From: Chara braunii
Taxonomy: Eukaryota; Streptophyta; Charophyceae; Charales; Characeae
Direction of reading: 5' to 3'
Length of the DNA stretch: 30,648 nt
Assembly (NCBI GenBank): GCA_003427395.1
Contig: BFEA01000351.1
Location: forward strand, 1,267,659 to 1,298,306
This document shows, piece by piece, positions 1 to 9,127 of this stretch. How positions within the stretch are numbered: the stretch's first letter is position 1; each line of letters opens with the position of its first letter. The translations under genes and the position numbers were made by a program. Below the pieces are notes generated by a model. It did not search any database and was not told the DNA's origin. It saw nothing but the letters and a program-made list of their open reading frames with translations.

Positions 1-1740
1 ACCGGAACACTACTACACACATGAACTCGACAAAGTGAAGGTTGAACTAGTGAAAGCACATGCACATGAGTGAAAGACCAACCAAGTGTGAACCGAAACA
101 CTACAACACACATGAACTCGACAAAGTGAAGATTGAATTAGTGAAAGCACATGCACAAGAGTGGAAGATCAACCAAGTGTGAATCGGAATACTACTATAC
201 ACATGAACTTGATAAAATGAAGGTTGGACTAACGAAAGCACATGCCCATGAGTGAAAGCACAACCAAGTGTGAAACGAAACATTACCATATACATGAATT
301 TGACTAAGTGAAGGTTTAATTTACAAATGCACATGCACATGAGTGAAAGGGCGACCAAGTGTGAATCGGAATACCACTATACACATGAACTTGACAAAAT
401 GAAGGTTGGACTAACAAATGCACATGCACATGAGTGAAAGGGCAACCAAGTGTGAATCGAAATAATACTACACACACGAACTTGACAAGGTGAAGGTTGA
501 ACTAACGAAAGCACAAACACATGAGTGAAAGAGCAACGAAGTGTTGAAACGGAACACTACCATACACATGAACTTGACAAGGTGAAGGTTGAACTAACGA
601 AAGCACATGCACATGGGTGAAAGAGCAACCAAGTGTTGACTGGAACACTACTAGACACATGAACTTGACAAAGTGAAGGTTGAACTAGCGAAAGCACATA
701 CACATGAGTGAAAGATCAACCAAGTGTGAACCGGAACACTACTACACACATGAACTTGACAAAGTGAAGGTTCAACTAGTGAAAGCACATACACATGAGT
801 GGAAGATCAACCAAGTGTGAATCGGAATACTACTATACACATGAACTTGACAAAATGAAGGTTGGACTAACGAAAGCACATGCCCAGGAGTGAAAGAGCC
901 ACCAAGTGTTGAAACGAAACAGTACCATACACATGAACTTGACAAAGTGAGGTTGAACTAAGGAAAGCACATGCACATGGGTGAAAGAGCAACCAAGTGT
1001 TGACCGGAACACTGCTACACACATGAACTTGACAAAGTGAAGGTTGAACTAGTGAAAGCACATACACATGAGTGAAAGATCAACCAAGTGTGAACTGGAA
1101 CACTACTACACACATGAAATTGACAATTGAACTAGTGAAAGCAGATACACATGAGTGGAAGATCAACCAAGTGTGAATCGGAATACTACTATACACATCA
1201 ACTTGACAAAATGAAGGTTCGACTAACGAAAGCACATGCCCATGAGTGAAAGAACAACCAAGTGTGAAACGAAACATTAACATACACATGAATTTGACTA
1301 AGTGAAGGTTGAACTAACAAATGCACATGCACATGAGTGAAAGGGCAACCAAGTGTGAACCGGAACACTACTACACACATGAACTTGACAAAGTGAAGGT
1401 TGAACTAGTGAAAGCACATACACATGAGTGGAAGAGCAACCAAGTGTTGAAACGAAACTTTACCATACACATGAATTTAACTAAGTGAAGGTTGAATAAC
1501 AATTGCACATGCACATGAGTGAAGGGCAACCAAGTGTGAATCAGAATAGTACTATACACATGAACTTGTCAAAATGAAGGTTGGACTAACAAATGCGCAT
1601 GCACATAAGTGAAAGGGCAACCAAGTGTGAATCGGAATACTCCTATACACATGAACTTGACAAAGTGAAGGTTGAACAAACGAAAGCACATGCTCATAAG
1701 TGAAAGAGCAACCAAGTGTGAGACGAAACATTACCACACA
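1..1740. repeat. Satellite family 1, ~91-bp tandem monomer, about 19 copies
   Basis: The stretch is a head-to-tail array. Monomers start near 1, 92, 184, 273, 365, 456 and so on, about 91 bp apart. Most copies contain the words ACATGAACTTGACAAA, GTGAAGGTTGAACTA and CAACCAAGTGTGAA. Copies fall into at least three variants, recognisable by ACCGGAACACTACTACAC, ATCGGAATACTACTATAC and AAACGAAACATTACCATAC. These recur in the order A-A-B-C near 1-364, 637-1002 and 1003-1357, a higher-order repeat of about 365 bp. The array runs off the left window edge, so its true length is unknown. Because 91 is not a multiple of three, short minus-strand open frames cycle through all phases; I read them as by-products. 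Confidence 0.95.
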
Positions 1741-3050
1741 TTATGTGAGTGAAAAGTACGGGCTAGACAAAATCAAAAGACAAGATTTGACCATGAGACC
1801 ACCCATGGAAGAATCGAGACATCACCTACTACCATGTGAGTGAAAAGCATGAGCTAGATAAGATCAAAACACAAGACTTGAGCATGAGATCAACCAAGGA
1901 AGAATAGGGACTCCTCCTCCTACTATGTGAGTGAAAGGCATGAGCTAGACAAGATCAAAACACAAGATCTGAGCATAAGACCAACCAAGGAGGAATCGGA
2001 ACATCAACTAGTACTATGTGAGTGAAAAGCATGGCTAGACAAGATCAAAACACAAGATTTGAGCATGACATCACCCAAGGAAGAATCTGGACATCACCTA
2101 CTACTATGTGAGTGAAAAGCATGAGCTAGACAATATCAAAACACAAGATCTGAGCATGAGACCAATCAAGGAGGAATAAAAACATCATCACCTACTATGT
2201 GAGTGAAAAGCATGAGCTAGACAAGATCAAAACACAAGATTTGAGCATTAGATCACCCAAGGAAAAATCGGGACATTACCTACTACTATGTGAGTGAAAA
2301 GCATGAGCTAAACAAGATAAAAACACAAGATTTAAGCATGAGATCATTCATGGAAGAATCGAACTTCACCTACTACTATGTGAGTGAAAACTGTGAGCTA
2401 GACTAGACCAAAGCACAAGTTTGAAGCATGAGATCATCCAAGGAAAATCGGAACATCACTTACTATTATGTGAGTGAAAGGCATGAGTTAGATTAGACCA
2501 AATCACAAGATTGGGGCAGGAGATCATCCATGGAAGAATCGGGATTTCACCTATTACTATGTGAGTGACAAGCATGAGTTAGAGACCAAATCACAAGATT
2601 GGAGCATGAGATCAGTCATGGAAGAATCGACACTTCACCTACTACTATGTGAGTGAAAAGCATGAGCTAGACTAGATCAAAGCACAAATTTGAAGCATGA
2701 GATCATCCAAGGAAGAATCGGAACATCACTTACTATCATGTGAGTGAAAGGCATGAGTTAGATTAAACCAAATCACAAGATTGGAGCATGAGATCATCCA
2801 TGGAAGAATCGAGACTTTTCCTACCACTTACTATCATGTGAGTGAAATGCATGAGTTAAATTACACCAAATCACGGGATTGGAGCATGAGATCATCCATG
2901 GAAGAATCGGGACTTCACTTACTATCATATGAGTAAAAAACATGAGTTATACTAGACCAAATCACAAGATTGGAGCATGAGATCATTCATGGAAGAATCG
3001 GGACTTCACCTATTACTATGTGAGTGAAAAGCATGAGCTAGACTAGCCTC
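1741..3050. repeat. Satellite family 2, ~91-bp tandem monomer, about 14 copies
   Basis: A second array starts where the first stops. The word TATGTGAGTGAAAAGCATGA recurs at about 1742, 1833, 1924, 2015, 2105, 2196, 2287, 2377 and 2467, a period of 90-91 bp. Other conserved words are AGCTAGACAAGATCAAA, GATTTGAGCATGAGATCA and AAGGAAGAATCGGGAC. Later copies (after about 2400) form a subtype with AGACCAAATCACAAGATTGG. No coding potential is evident. The array ends in the GAA-rich tract. Confidence 0.95.
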
Positions 3051-3054
3051 TAGG

Positions 3055-3156
3055 GAAGAGAAGGAGAAGAAGAAGAAGAAGAAGAGGAAGAAGAAAGAAA
3101 AGTAGAAGAAGAAAAAAAAAAAGAAGAAGAAAAAAGGGAAGAAGACACCAAGCGCA
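3055..3156. repeat. GAA-rich purine microsatellite
   Basis: About 100 bp of nearly uninterrupted A and G, largely (GAA)n with A-rich interruptions. It separates the satellite block from the decayed element to its right. On the minus strand it reads as poly-Phe/Leu, which is not a gene. Confidence 0.9.
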
Positions 3157-3411
3157 TAATGCAAAAGAGTTGCGCCAAGGGCCATTTCCGTATTTCCGCC
3201 CCGCGCTAGCCGCTCCAGAATTAACTTCATAACAGACGAGAACAATGGGTACTAGGCGCGACAGGAGTGACCGTTCCTTTCGTCGATTTCAAAGGTCAAT
3301 GTTAATACTTGACATGAAGAATATTAGGGGTCTCTCCCCGACCCCTAATTTCTCCCGACGACTCGGACGGAAGTCCCGGTCAATCCCTCTTTAGACAAAT
3401 AATCTAAAGGG
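3157..3411 (-). other. Non-coding 3' part of the decayed gypsy element, with a 10-bp perfect inverted repeat
   Basis: No gene is seen here. It lies downstream, on the minus strand, of the integrase remains, so it is probably 3' untranslated or LTR sequence of that element. It contains a perfect inverted repeat: ATTAGGGGTC at 3323-3332, a 7-base loop, and GACCCCTAAT at 3340-3349. A second, weaker inverted repeat lies near 3391-3412. I could not define LTR ends. Confidence 0.4.
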
Positions 3412-4281
3412 TTAATCCGTCGGATTTCGGGTGGCCGACTGACCTTCGGTCGCCCAACAAACAAACTCGGATCTCCTCTCGACGCCCCCGTTGAGCCCGC
3501 ACCATCTTAATAAGACGAATCGTACAAGATTTAGACTGACCACCCGCGTGCGCCGCTTATGTTTGCGCTTCTGGGTCCAGCGCTTGGGTTTTACTGGAAC
3601 TCTAGGACTGAGAGGGTGTTTTTTCCCTCTCTTATGTCGCGGTCGTTTGGACTTAGATATGGGGATATTTCTCAGTTTTTTTCTTCGTGGGAATGACAGT
3701 GCAGCAAATGCGCCACCTCGTCTAATGCGGACTCGACGCTTAGGTCTTCGTAGCACAAAAAGTCATTTCCTTTTCTTTCCCAGAGTCAAGCCCTTCACTT
3801 TCCTGATTTCTACTCTCTTTCTCTTCTTTGAACTCTCCGCTATCTCGAACTGTCTCGGCGGTCCTTCATCTGTCATCTTAGCTTTCCCCTTTCCCTTAGG
3901 GTGCGATAGTGTCCGCGCAGAAGCAGGGGTTTCCCTTGGCCTAAACAACTTCAGTCTAGCCCCTGTCACCGAATCCTTCCACTTAGACCCATCTAACTCA
4001 ACAATTATATATGCTCCCCAACTGAGTGCGCCGCCTACGCGGTAAGGTCCCATCCATCTGTTCGCCAACTTTCCTCACCATGCCCTTTCCAACGCTGCAT
4101 CGTAGAGAAGTACCATATCACCCACAGTTATCTTCTCCTTTCTAACCCTGACATTTGTATCCCATCTTTCCTTGCCTTTGCCTCTCTCCACCGCCAATCG
4201 ATTGGACACGGTCATCAGATTACTCTCTAATCCGTAGGTTATCTGTCTAGTCATAGCCGCCAAAAGCTCCTCTAGTGACAT
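3412..4281 (-). pseudogene. Ty3/gypsy integrase C-terminal region with long basic tail, broken
   Basis: Reading on the minus strand from 4281, the first segment (4281-4075) carries a VGDMVLLYD-type motif typical of the integrase C-terminal domain. The next (4068-3763) carries WMGPYRVG followed by ELDGS and RLKLFRPRE, the GPY/F-type module that ends many Ty3/gypsy integrases. After a lysine-rich end, a TGA at 3763-3765 is followed in the same frame by another ~115 codons (to 3412) that are strikingly Arg/Lys rich (for example KRKHKRRTR). No chromodomain was recognised. The tail may be a nuclear-targeting or nucleic-acid-binding extension, or simply GC-rich decayed sequence that lacks stops. 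Neighbouring segments are separated by stops, so the gene is dead. Confidence 0.65.
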
Positions 4282-4433
4282 ACTATCCGCCCAGTCAACT
4301 GTAGTCCAACTATCAACATGAAACTCTATGGGCAGAGGGCAGTGCCTCCCGAAGCATAGAGTGTAGGCGGGTATCCTATGTTTGCTCGAACTGTGACATT
4401 ATCTGCCCATATCGTATACCGGAAGTATTTTGG

Positions 4434-4790
4434 TCAGTTGCTATCCTTACCTCTACACCACTTGGATAGGGACGCTATCAAGGACTGATGGCCTCGTTCG
4501 ACATGTGCGTTGGATTGAGGGTGATAGGCAGTGGCTATTGATACTCTAGCTCCTGCTTTCTTGAACACATTCTGCACCTCGTCTGCTACGAACTCCACTC
4601 CTCTGTCTATCACAATTCTACTTACATACCCGTATCTAGACAGATACTCTAGAACAAAGTTCTTTACTTCTCTAGCTGCCTCGGTTCTAATAGGTTTTCC
4701 GTTAACAAACCCGTTGAAGTCATCTCTGATGTTTACGATATAGTTCATATTGCATACTCCCTTCAGCATTTTAACCAGATCGATGTGCAC
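4434..4790 (-). pseudogene. Integrase catalytic core fragment (Ty3/gypsy, D-35-E)
   Basis: The minus-strand frame of 118 codons holds a retroviral-type integrase core. The first catalytic Asp is in MHIDLV at the start, the second in IDRGVEF, and the Glu in NAHVERGH. I count 35 residues between the second Asp and the Glu, the classic D-35-E spacing. AYHPQSN before the Glu is also typical of Ty3/gypsy integrases. The usual D-N-G after the second Asp reads D-R-G here. Frames break on both sides (toward 4281 and 4836), so this is one piece of a broken polyprotein. Confidence 0.85.
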
Positions 4791-4835
4791 CTTCTTGCCC
4801 GGTCGAGTAGGATAGGAGGGATGAAGCGGCTCCTT

Positions 4836-5455
4836 CTATCTCACAAGGGACCTCTTCTGACATTCCTCACAAGTCATATAGTACTTTTCGACGTCCTTGT
4901 ACTGACCTTCCCACCAGTATAGTCGTCGGACCTTCTCATATGTCCCTTTCACTCCTCTATGTCCACCAACGACACCATCGTGTAGTTCCGCTACTATGAA
5001 CTCCTTCTCCTCGGGGTCACAGATCATTCGTAGAGGCATCCCTGATCCTGTAGGTCTGCGGAACAAATGTCCAGATCTAAGGCAGTACTGAGCCGCCTGT
5101 CTCCTGATCTCGGAGTCCGAACTCTCCTCTCCTGACAGATGTAACCCGATCGTTCGATACTTATCTTCATAAAGGTTAACTAGGAATCGATCAGTCCGTC
5201 TAGGCTCAGTCATAGTCAGTGTGGCTGCCACTATTGGTCGCTCCGCCTCGATCGGGATCTGCAAAAGTCCATCGGCTACCGCATTCTTCGTTCTCGAGAT
5301 TCTTTCTAAAGTATAATCGTAGATTCGGACCCTGATCAACCACCGCGCAATCATGGGATCTGTCTGACTTAAGTCTTTCTGTAAAACTGACGCCACAGCC
5401 GTAGGATCTACGAGTAGAATGAATCGCCTTCCGTATATGTAGTGCCTAAAAGGGC
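4836..5455 (-). pseudogene. RNase H end, linker and integrase zinc-binding domain of the decayed gypsy element
   Basis: On the minus strand the frame enters recognisable sequence at about 5455 with FRHYIYGRRFILLVD, the C-terminal part of a Ty3/gypsy RNase H. It continues through RISRTKNAVADGL (the usual end of RNase H) into a linker. It then reaches the integrase HHCC zinc-binding module: HDGVVGGHRGVKGT with both histidines, then CEECQ with both cysteines. Upstream of about 5455 the open frame continues to 5762, but that sequence no longer resembles RNase H or RT. I take 5455 as the point where another element interrupted this one. No stop lies inside the recognisable part. Confidence 0.85.
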
Positions 5456-5804
5456 ACATAGAACATAGCATGAGGCCGGGAGGGCAGTTGGAATGTAATA
5501 AGACTAACGCCAAAGGGCCCTTGAACCAGCAAATGCAGCACGGCAACGATAAAGGAATGAGGGAGTCGAGGGACGGGCGGCCCAGAGGCCGCAGGAAGAT
5601 AGAGAACGAGGTGTCAACATGGGGGCCACCTACGCGAGCCTCAGGGTAGAGGCCGCGACCGAAGGAACCGGCGCGCGCAAGGCGCAAGAAAAGACAAGGG
5701 AGAGGGGTCACCATGAGGCGGCAAAACGCCCAAGGGACGTGGGACACCTCGGGGAAAGGCACCCGGGGTCACGTGGGACTAAGTAAACATGATGGCATCC
5801 GGGG

Positions 5805-5960
5805 CAAAATGTGCCGGGGACCGCCGGCGGGACTAAGTATCGGGGACCACCGACGGGACTAAGTGTCGGGGACCGCCGGCGAGACTAAGTGTCGAGGACC
5901 GCCGACGGGACTAAGTGCCGAGAGCCACCAACGGGACAAGTGGCGGGGACATAGGAAGGC
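5805..5960 (+). repeat. 26-bp tandem repeat in the 5' LTR (about 5 copies)
   Basis: The unit GGGACTAAGTGTCGGGGACC plus six bases of the type GCCGGC repeats about five times at a 26-bp spacing. The phrase GGGAC..AAGTGTCGGGGACCG is shared with the 51-bp array of the 3' LTR (26426-26755). This suggests both arrays grew from the same seed in the ancestral LTR. Confidence 0.85.
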
Positions 5961-6290
5961 CCCAAGAGAAACGGTGGAGCGACTTGTGGAAAATAATAAA
6001 GACAAGATGCACCGTTAAGATCGAGATCTTGACGGCCAAAAATATTAGCACCACTAGTCCTAGTAGTAGCAAACAGGAAGACCAAAAGGAAAAGAAAAAG
6101 TAAAGAAAACTAAAGTAGGAGGCATGGGAGCAATCCGAAAAATCTCGGATTAACCTCCCCAAGAAAATGGAGTCAAATGAGACCCCATGTAAAAAATAGC
6201 CCTCTGGGAGAAAATCGGAGTAGGAAGGGCTACTATTGGAGGAAAATAAAAGTAAAGGGAGGCTCCCATGGACATGAGAAGGCCAGCATT

Positions 6291-6314
6291 GCAGTCCGAG
6301 ATATAACGGACTGC
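6291..6314 (+). repeat. Palindromic module GCAGTCCG / CGGACTGC (one of a dispersed set)
   Basis: Perfect 8-bp inverted arms (6291-6298 and 6307-6314) enclose an 8-base A/T-rich loop. Related modules lie at 6132-6151 (AATCCGA arms), about 6869-6894 (two changes in one arm) and 7401-7420. The last is the perfect 20-bp palindrome AGTCCGAGATATCTCGGACT. Further relatives in the 3' LTR lie at 27274, 28057-28082 and 28219-28244. Confidence 0.8.
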
Positions 6315-6659
6315 ACCATGGGCATAGGGAGGGCCAAAACTAAGAGGAAGGGGCTAGAAAAGGGCCTTAACGACCACTTGACACTTGGCATGCCAGAAAA
6401 AAGAGAAAAAAGAAAAGAAAATGTGAGAGAATGAGACAAAAAGAGTGAGAGGGAGTGAGTGAGTTGGCCGTCAAAAGGGACTGCCACAAGTAGGGACTGG
6501 CAGGTCCCTACTGTCCAAGAAAGGAGGAAAAAGAAAAGAAAATAAAATAAAATAAAAGAAAATAAAAGAGAAAAATGCCTTAACGGTAAAAAACGGTCAC
6601 TTGGGGAGATTCGTCCGTGACCAGATTCATTCTGGAATATGGCGGTTACAAAGGACTTG

Positions 6660-6698
6660 GATTTTCTTTGATTTTCGCAGAGAAAATCAAAGAAAAGT
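6660..6698 (+). repeat. Long imperfect hairpin in the 5' LTR
   Basis: The left arm at 6660-6676 and right arm at 6682-6698 match at 15 of 17 positions around a 5-base loop. The equivalent 3' LTR hairpin (27844-27890) is longer and pairs better, so the structure looks ancestral and is decaying in this copy. Confidence 0.75.
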
Positions 6699-8175
6699 AA
6701 CACCCCATGCAACCGGAATAAAACACATTGTATGCATGAGGAGAAACACATGTTTTAGGTGCATCGGGAGTCAAAATCAAGTTCGGATGCACTTGGGAAT
6801 TGGCCGTTTCTTTTTCTTTTGAGTAAGGTCTAGTTGTGGGGCATTGGGGCTAGGGAATTGACCCCCATTGCAGTCCGAGTTGCAATCGACTGCATGGGGA
6901 TGCCTAGGCTTAGAGAAAATGAGCCACGACAAGCCCGGAAGGCTAGAAAGGAGCGATTTCGGCATGGGGCAAGTAAATACGGTAAAGGGCAACCATGAGA
7001 TGAGATCTCATGGCATAGAAAAATTGGCATGCATGTAGAAATCATGGGACCACCAAGGACAAGGGACCCCAAAAATAAAAATGGGACGCCGTCCGGAATG
7101 TTGTCGGGGGTCAAGTGGGTCCAAATAATAAAAATCGAAAAACGGGATATGCGCCGGCGGGACCGCCGGCGGGACTAGAAAATGGAATTAGTATGGAGGA
7201 GAGTAGCGGGGACATGGGATGTCCCAAGGGGACCGTGAGTAAGTACAAGGAATATATGTGCAAGCAAATGGCACCGTAGTTATCAAGGATCTAGACGGTG
7301 GAAAATATTAGCACCACTAGTGCAAGCACTAATGAGGGTCAGTGGGAGAGCCATGGGGAAAAAAAAAAGCAAAATAATAGTGTTGGGAGGGCTGCCCAGC
7401 AGTCCGAGATATCTCGGACTAGTTGGGCATGAGAAAATAGAGCCTCAAGAGGCGCAACATGAGAAAAAGGTTGTCCTTAGAAAATCGGAGCAAAAGGGGC
7501 TCAAAATTGGCCAAACGGGAGCAAAGTGGAACCCTCTAGGAGCATGGGGGTGCCATTGTTGGAATCCGAAATATAACGGCTAAGTAACAGTCATGAACCT
7601 GACCTTGAATGAGGCCTTAGGGCCTAGAAGGAGGGTGCATAGCAGTTTGACACTTGTCACAACTGAAATAAAAGAAAAATAAAGAAAAATGAGAGAAAAA
7701 AGAGGGAGAATGAGACAAAAAGGGAGAAAAGAGTGGAAGAGAGTGTGCCGGCCTATTGGGACCTGCACAGTAGGGACTGGCAGGTCCCAACTATGACCTC
7801 ATCCCTCCTAGAATGAGGGAGGGCAATCCAGATTGTAGAGATATGACCCTTCGGGCCATATCTCAATAAAATCTGAATTAAAAAACAGAAAATGAGAGAA
7901 AATACAAAAAGGAAGTGGCCGGTTTTCTTTTGGACCATGGATCTGAAATCAGATCTCATGGTGGAGAGGAACTAGCCGTTTTTTGTGGGCCAGCTCAAAA
8001 CGGCTAGCTCCGGAATGAGGTGGCAGCCCAAAATGGAAAGAAACAAAAGAAGGAAAGAGACAAAACTGTGCATTTGGCCCAAAAAGAGAGTCAGATGCAC
8101 CAAAAATTGAAAAAGTGGACTTAGGGGCTCAAAATTGAAGCAAGGGCTACTAGGGGGTAGCACGGATTATTGCTG

Positions 8176-8202
8176 GCCTTGGATCTCAACTAGATCCAAG
8201 GC
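8176..8202 (+). repeat. 11-bp perfect inverted repeat in the 5' LTR
   Basis: GCCTTGGATCT (8176-8186) and its exact reverse complement (8192-8202) flank CAACT. Other perfect or near-perfect hairpins nearby are at 6993-7013 (9-bp arms, CCATGAGAT) and around 7840-7868 (GAGATATG arms). The 3' LTR equivalent at about 29530 is partly mutated. Confidence 0.8.
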
Positions 8203-8531
8203 TGAAAATGTGCCGCCACATGGAAAAATGCTCCGGCCTACCCAAGGGAGGCGAAACTTGAAAAAATCGAGAAAAGGCCCACAAGGCCTTTTTCTTTCAA
8301 GTATTGTTGCCCCTTGGGCATTAGGACCCAAGGGGGCAGCATTTGAGCAATGGAAAAGAGGCCGAAGTAGGCCAAGAGGCAGTCCGAGTTGATACTAACC
8401 ACTCGGAATGCATGTACTTGACCAAAATGAGGCCTAGGTACCTCCAGAAGGGCCTAGTAGTAGAATTTGGCCTTGGGGGTACCTCGGTTCACCCCAAGGC
8501 ACTTGAAGAGGTTCATGGGCTAGCCGGACTG

Positions 8532-8690
8532 CTGGTTTCAGCCTACATAAGCTGAGGATGTAGTCCGCCACTCTCACATTTGCATGAGGACTGCCCATGT
8601 TGCCTGCTTGTTTCAGTCTCCACAAGCTGAGAATGCAGTCCGCCACTCTCACATTTGCATGAGGAGTGTCCATGCTGCCCAAGTGAGCTC
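8532..8690 (+). repeat. Tandem duplication of the LTR promoter-proximal segment; TATA remnant
   Basis: A segment containing AGTCCGCCACTCTCACATTTG occurs twice in a row (about 8572 and 8639), whereas the 3' LTR has it once (about 29919). The first copy holds TACATAA at 8544-8550, at the position where the 3' LTR has TATATAA. The 5' promoter box is therefore probably mutated in this copy. Confidence 0.6.
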
Positions 8691-9068
8691 ACAGGAGCAC
8701 CTTTGCACTTGGAGTGAGGAGAGAGGAGCCCATGTTAGTAGGAGAGCTTATAGGAGACTAGGAGGTAGTGGGAAAGACTCTAGAGGATAGTGATGGTGGG
8801 AGAGACACTTGGGAGGTAATCCGCCATATCCCCCCTGGTGTAGGAGAGAAGAAAAGGCTAAAGGACTCTCATTAGCCCTCCTAGAGGGGAGGACTTCATA
8901 AACATAGCTGAGGAAGCTTGCCATAGCCTAGGAGAGAGTGAGGAAGGAGGAGAGAGGGGCTTGGACAAGAAGGAAGCCAGAGCCAAGAGGGGATTGTGCG
9001 AGGAGTGGGAGCTTCATGAAGGAGATACCATCATAAAAAAACCAACAAGGTGAGAGGAAGGAAGAAAA

Positions 9069-9104
9069 TTTTTTTTTTTTTTCTTCTTCTTCTTCTTCTT
9101 CTTC
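9069..9104 (+). repeat. T-run and (TTC)n tract at the 5' LTR right end
   Basis: A run of T followed by repeated TTC. A much longer pyrimidine tract of the same kind ends the recognisable homology in the 3' LTR (about 30325-30420). Confidence 0.85.
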
Positions 9105-9108
9105 AAGG

Positions 9109-9127
9109 GGGGCGCCCGACGCATGAC
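9109..9127 (+). promoter_or_regulatory. Candidate primer-binding site, tRNA-Lys-like
   Basis: Immediately after the LTR end the sequence reads GGGCGCCCGACGC. Primer-binding sites pairing with the tRNA-Lys 3' end usually begin TGGCGCCC. The core GGCGCCC and the following ACG fit, the first base does not, and the rest diverges. The position, right after the LTR, is what is expected. The identification rests on about 10 matching bases. Confidence 0.45.

Larger units (their letters stand above)
5471..9105 (+). repeat. 5' long terminal repeat (~3.6 kb)
   Basis: From about 5800 onward the sequence aligns by eye, in order and in the same orientation, with about 26800-30417. Landmarks are GGCATGGGAGCAATCCGAAA (6121 and 27104), CAAAAATATTAGCACCACTAG (about 6040 and 27010) and CATTAGCCCTCCTAGAGGGG (about 8869 and 30145). 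In 8010-8109 versus 29365-29464, 95 of 100 bases match and all five differences are transitions. The first ~330 bp (5471-5800) is hard to align with the matching part of the 3' LTR, so the left border is uncertain. The right border is placed at CTTCA (9101-9105), after a T-rich/TTC tract and just before the primer-site candidate. The LTR contains an internal duplication, many hairpins and no coding sequence. Confidence 0.8.

Noticed and set aside
101-1737. Minus-strand frames of 60-85 codons across satellite 1
   Set aside because: They are the satellite read in rotating frames with a 91-bp period. The same residues recur in each, as expected from tandem repeats.
3323-3349. Bacterial-type intrinsic terminator (hairpin)
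   Set aside because: The hairpin lacks the following T run in either useful direction, and the surroundings are eukaryotic retroelement sequence.
3491-4045. A 184-codon plus-strand frame opposite the relic integrase
   Set aside because: The minus strand carries the GPY/F-type integrase signature; the plus frame has no recognisable feature.
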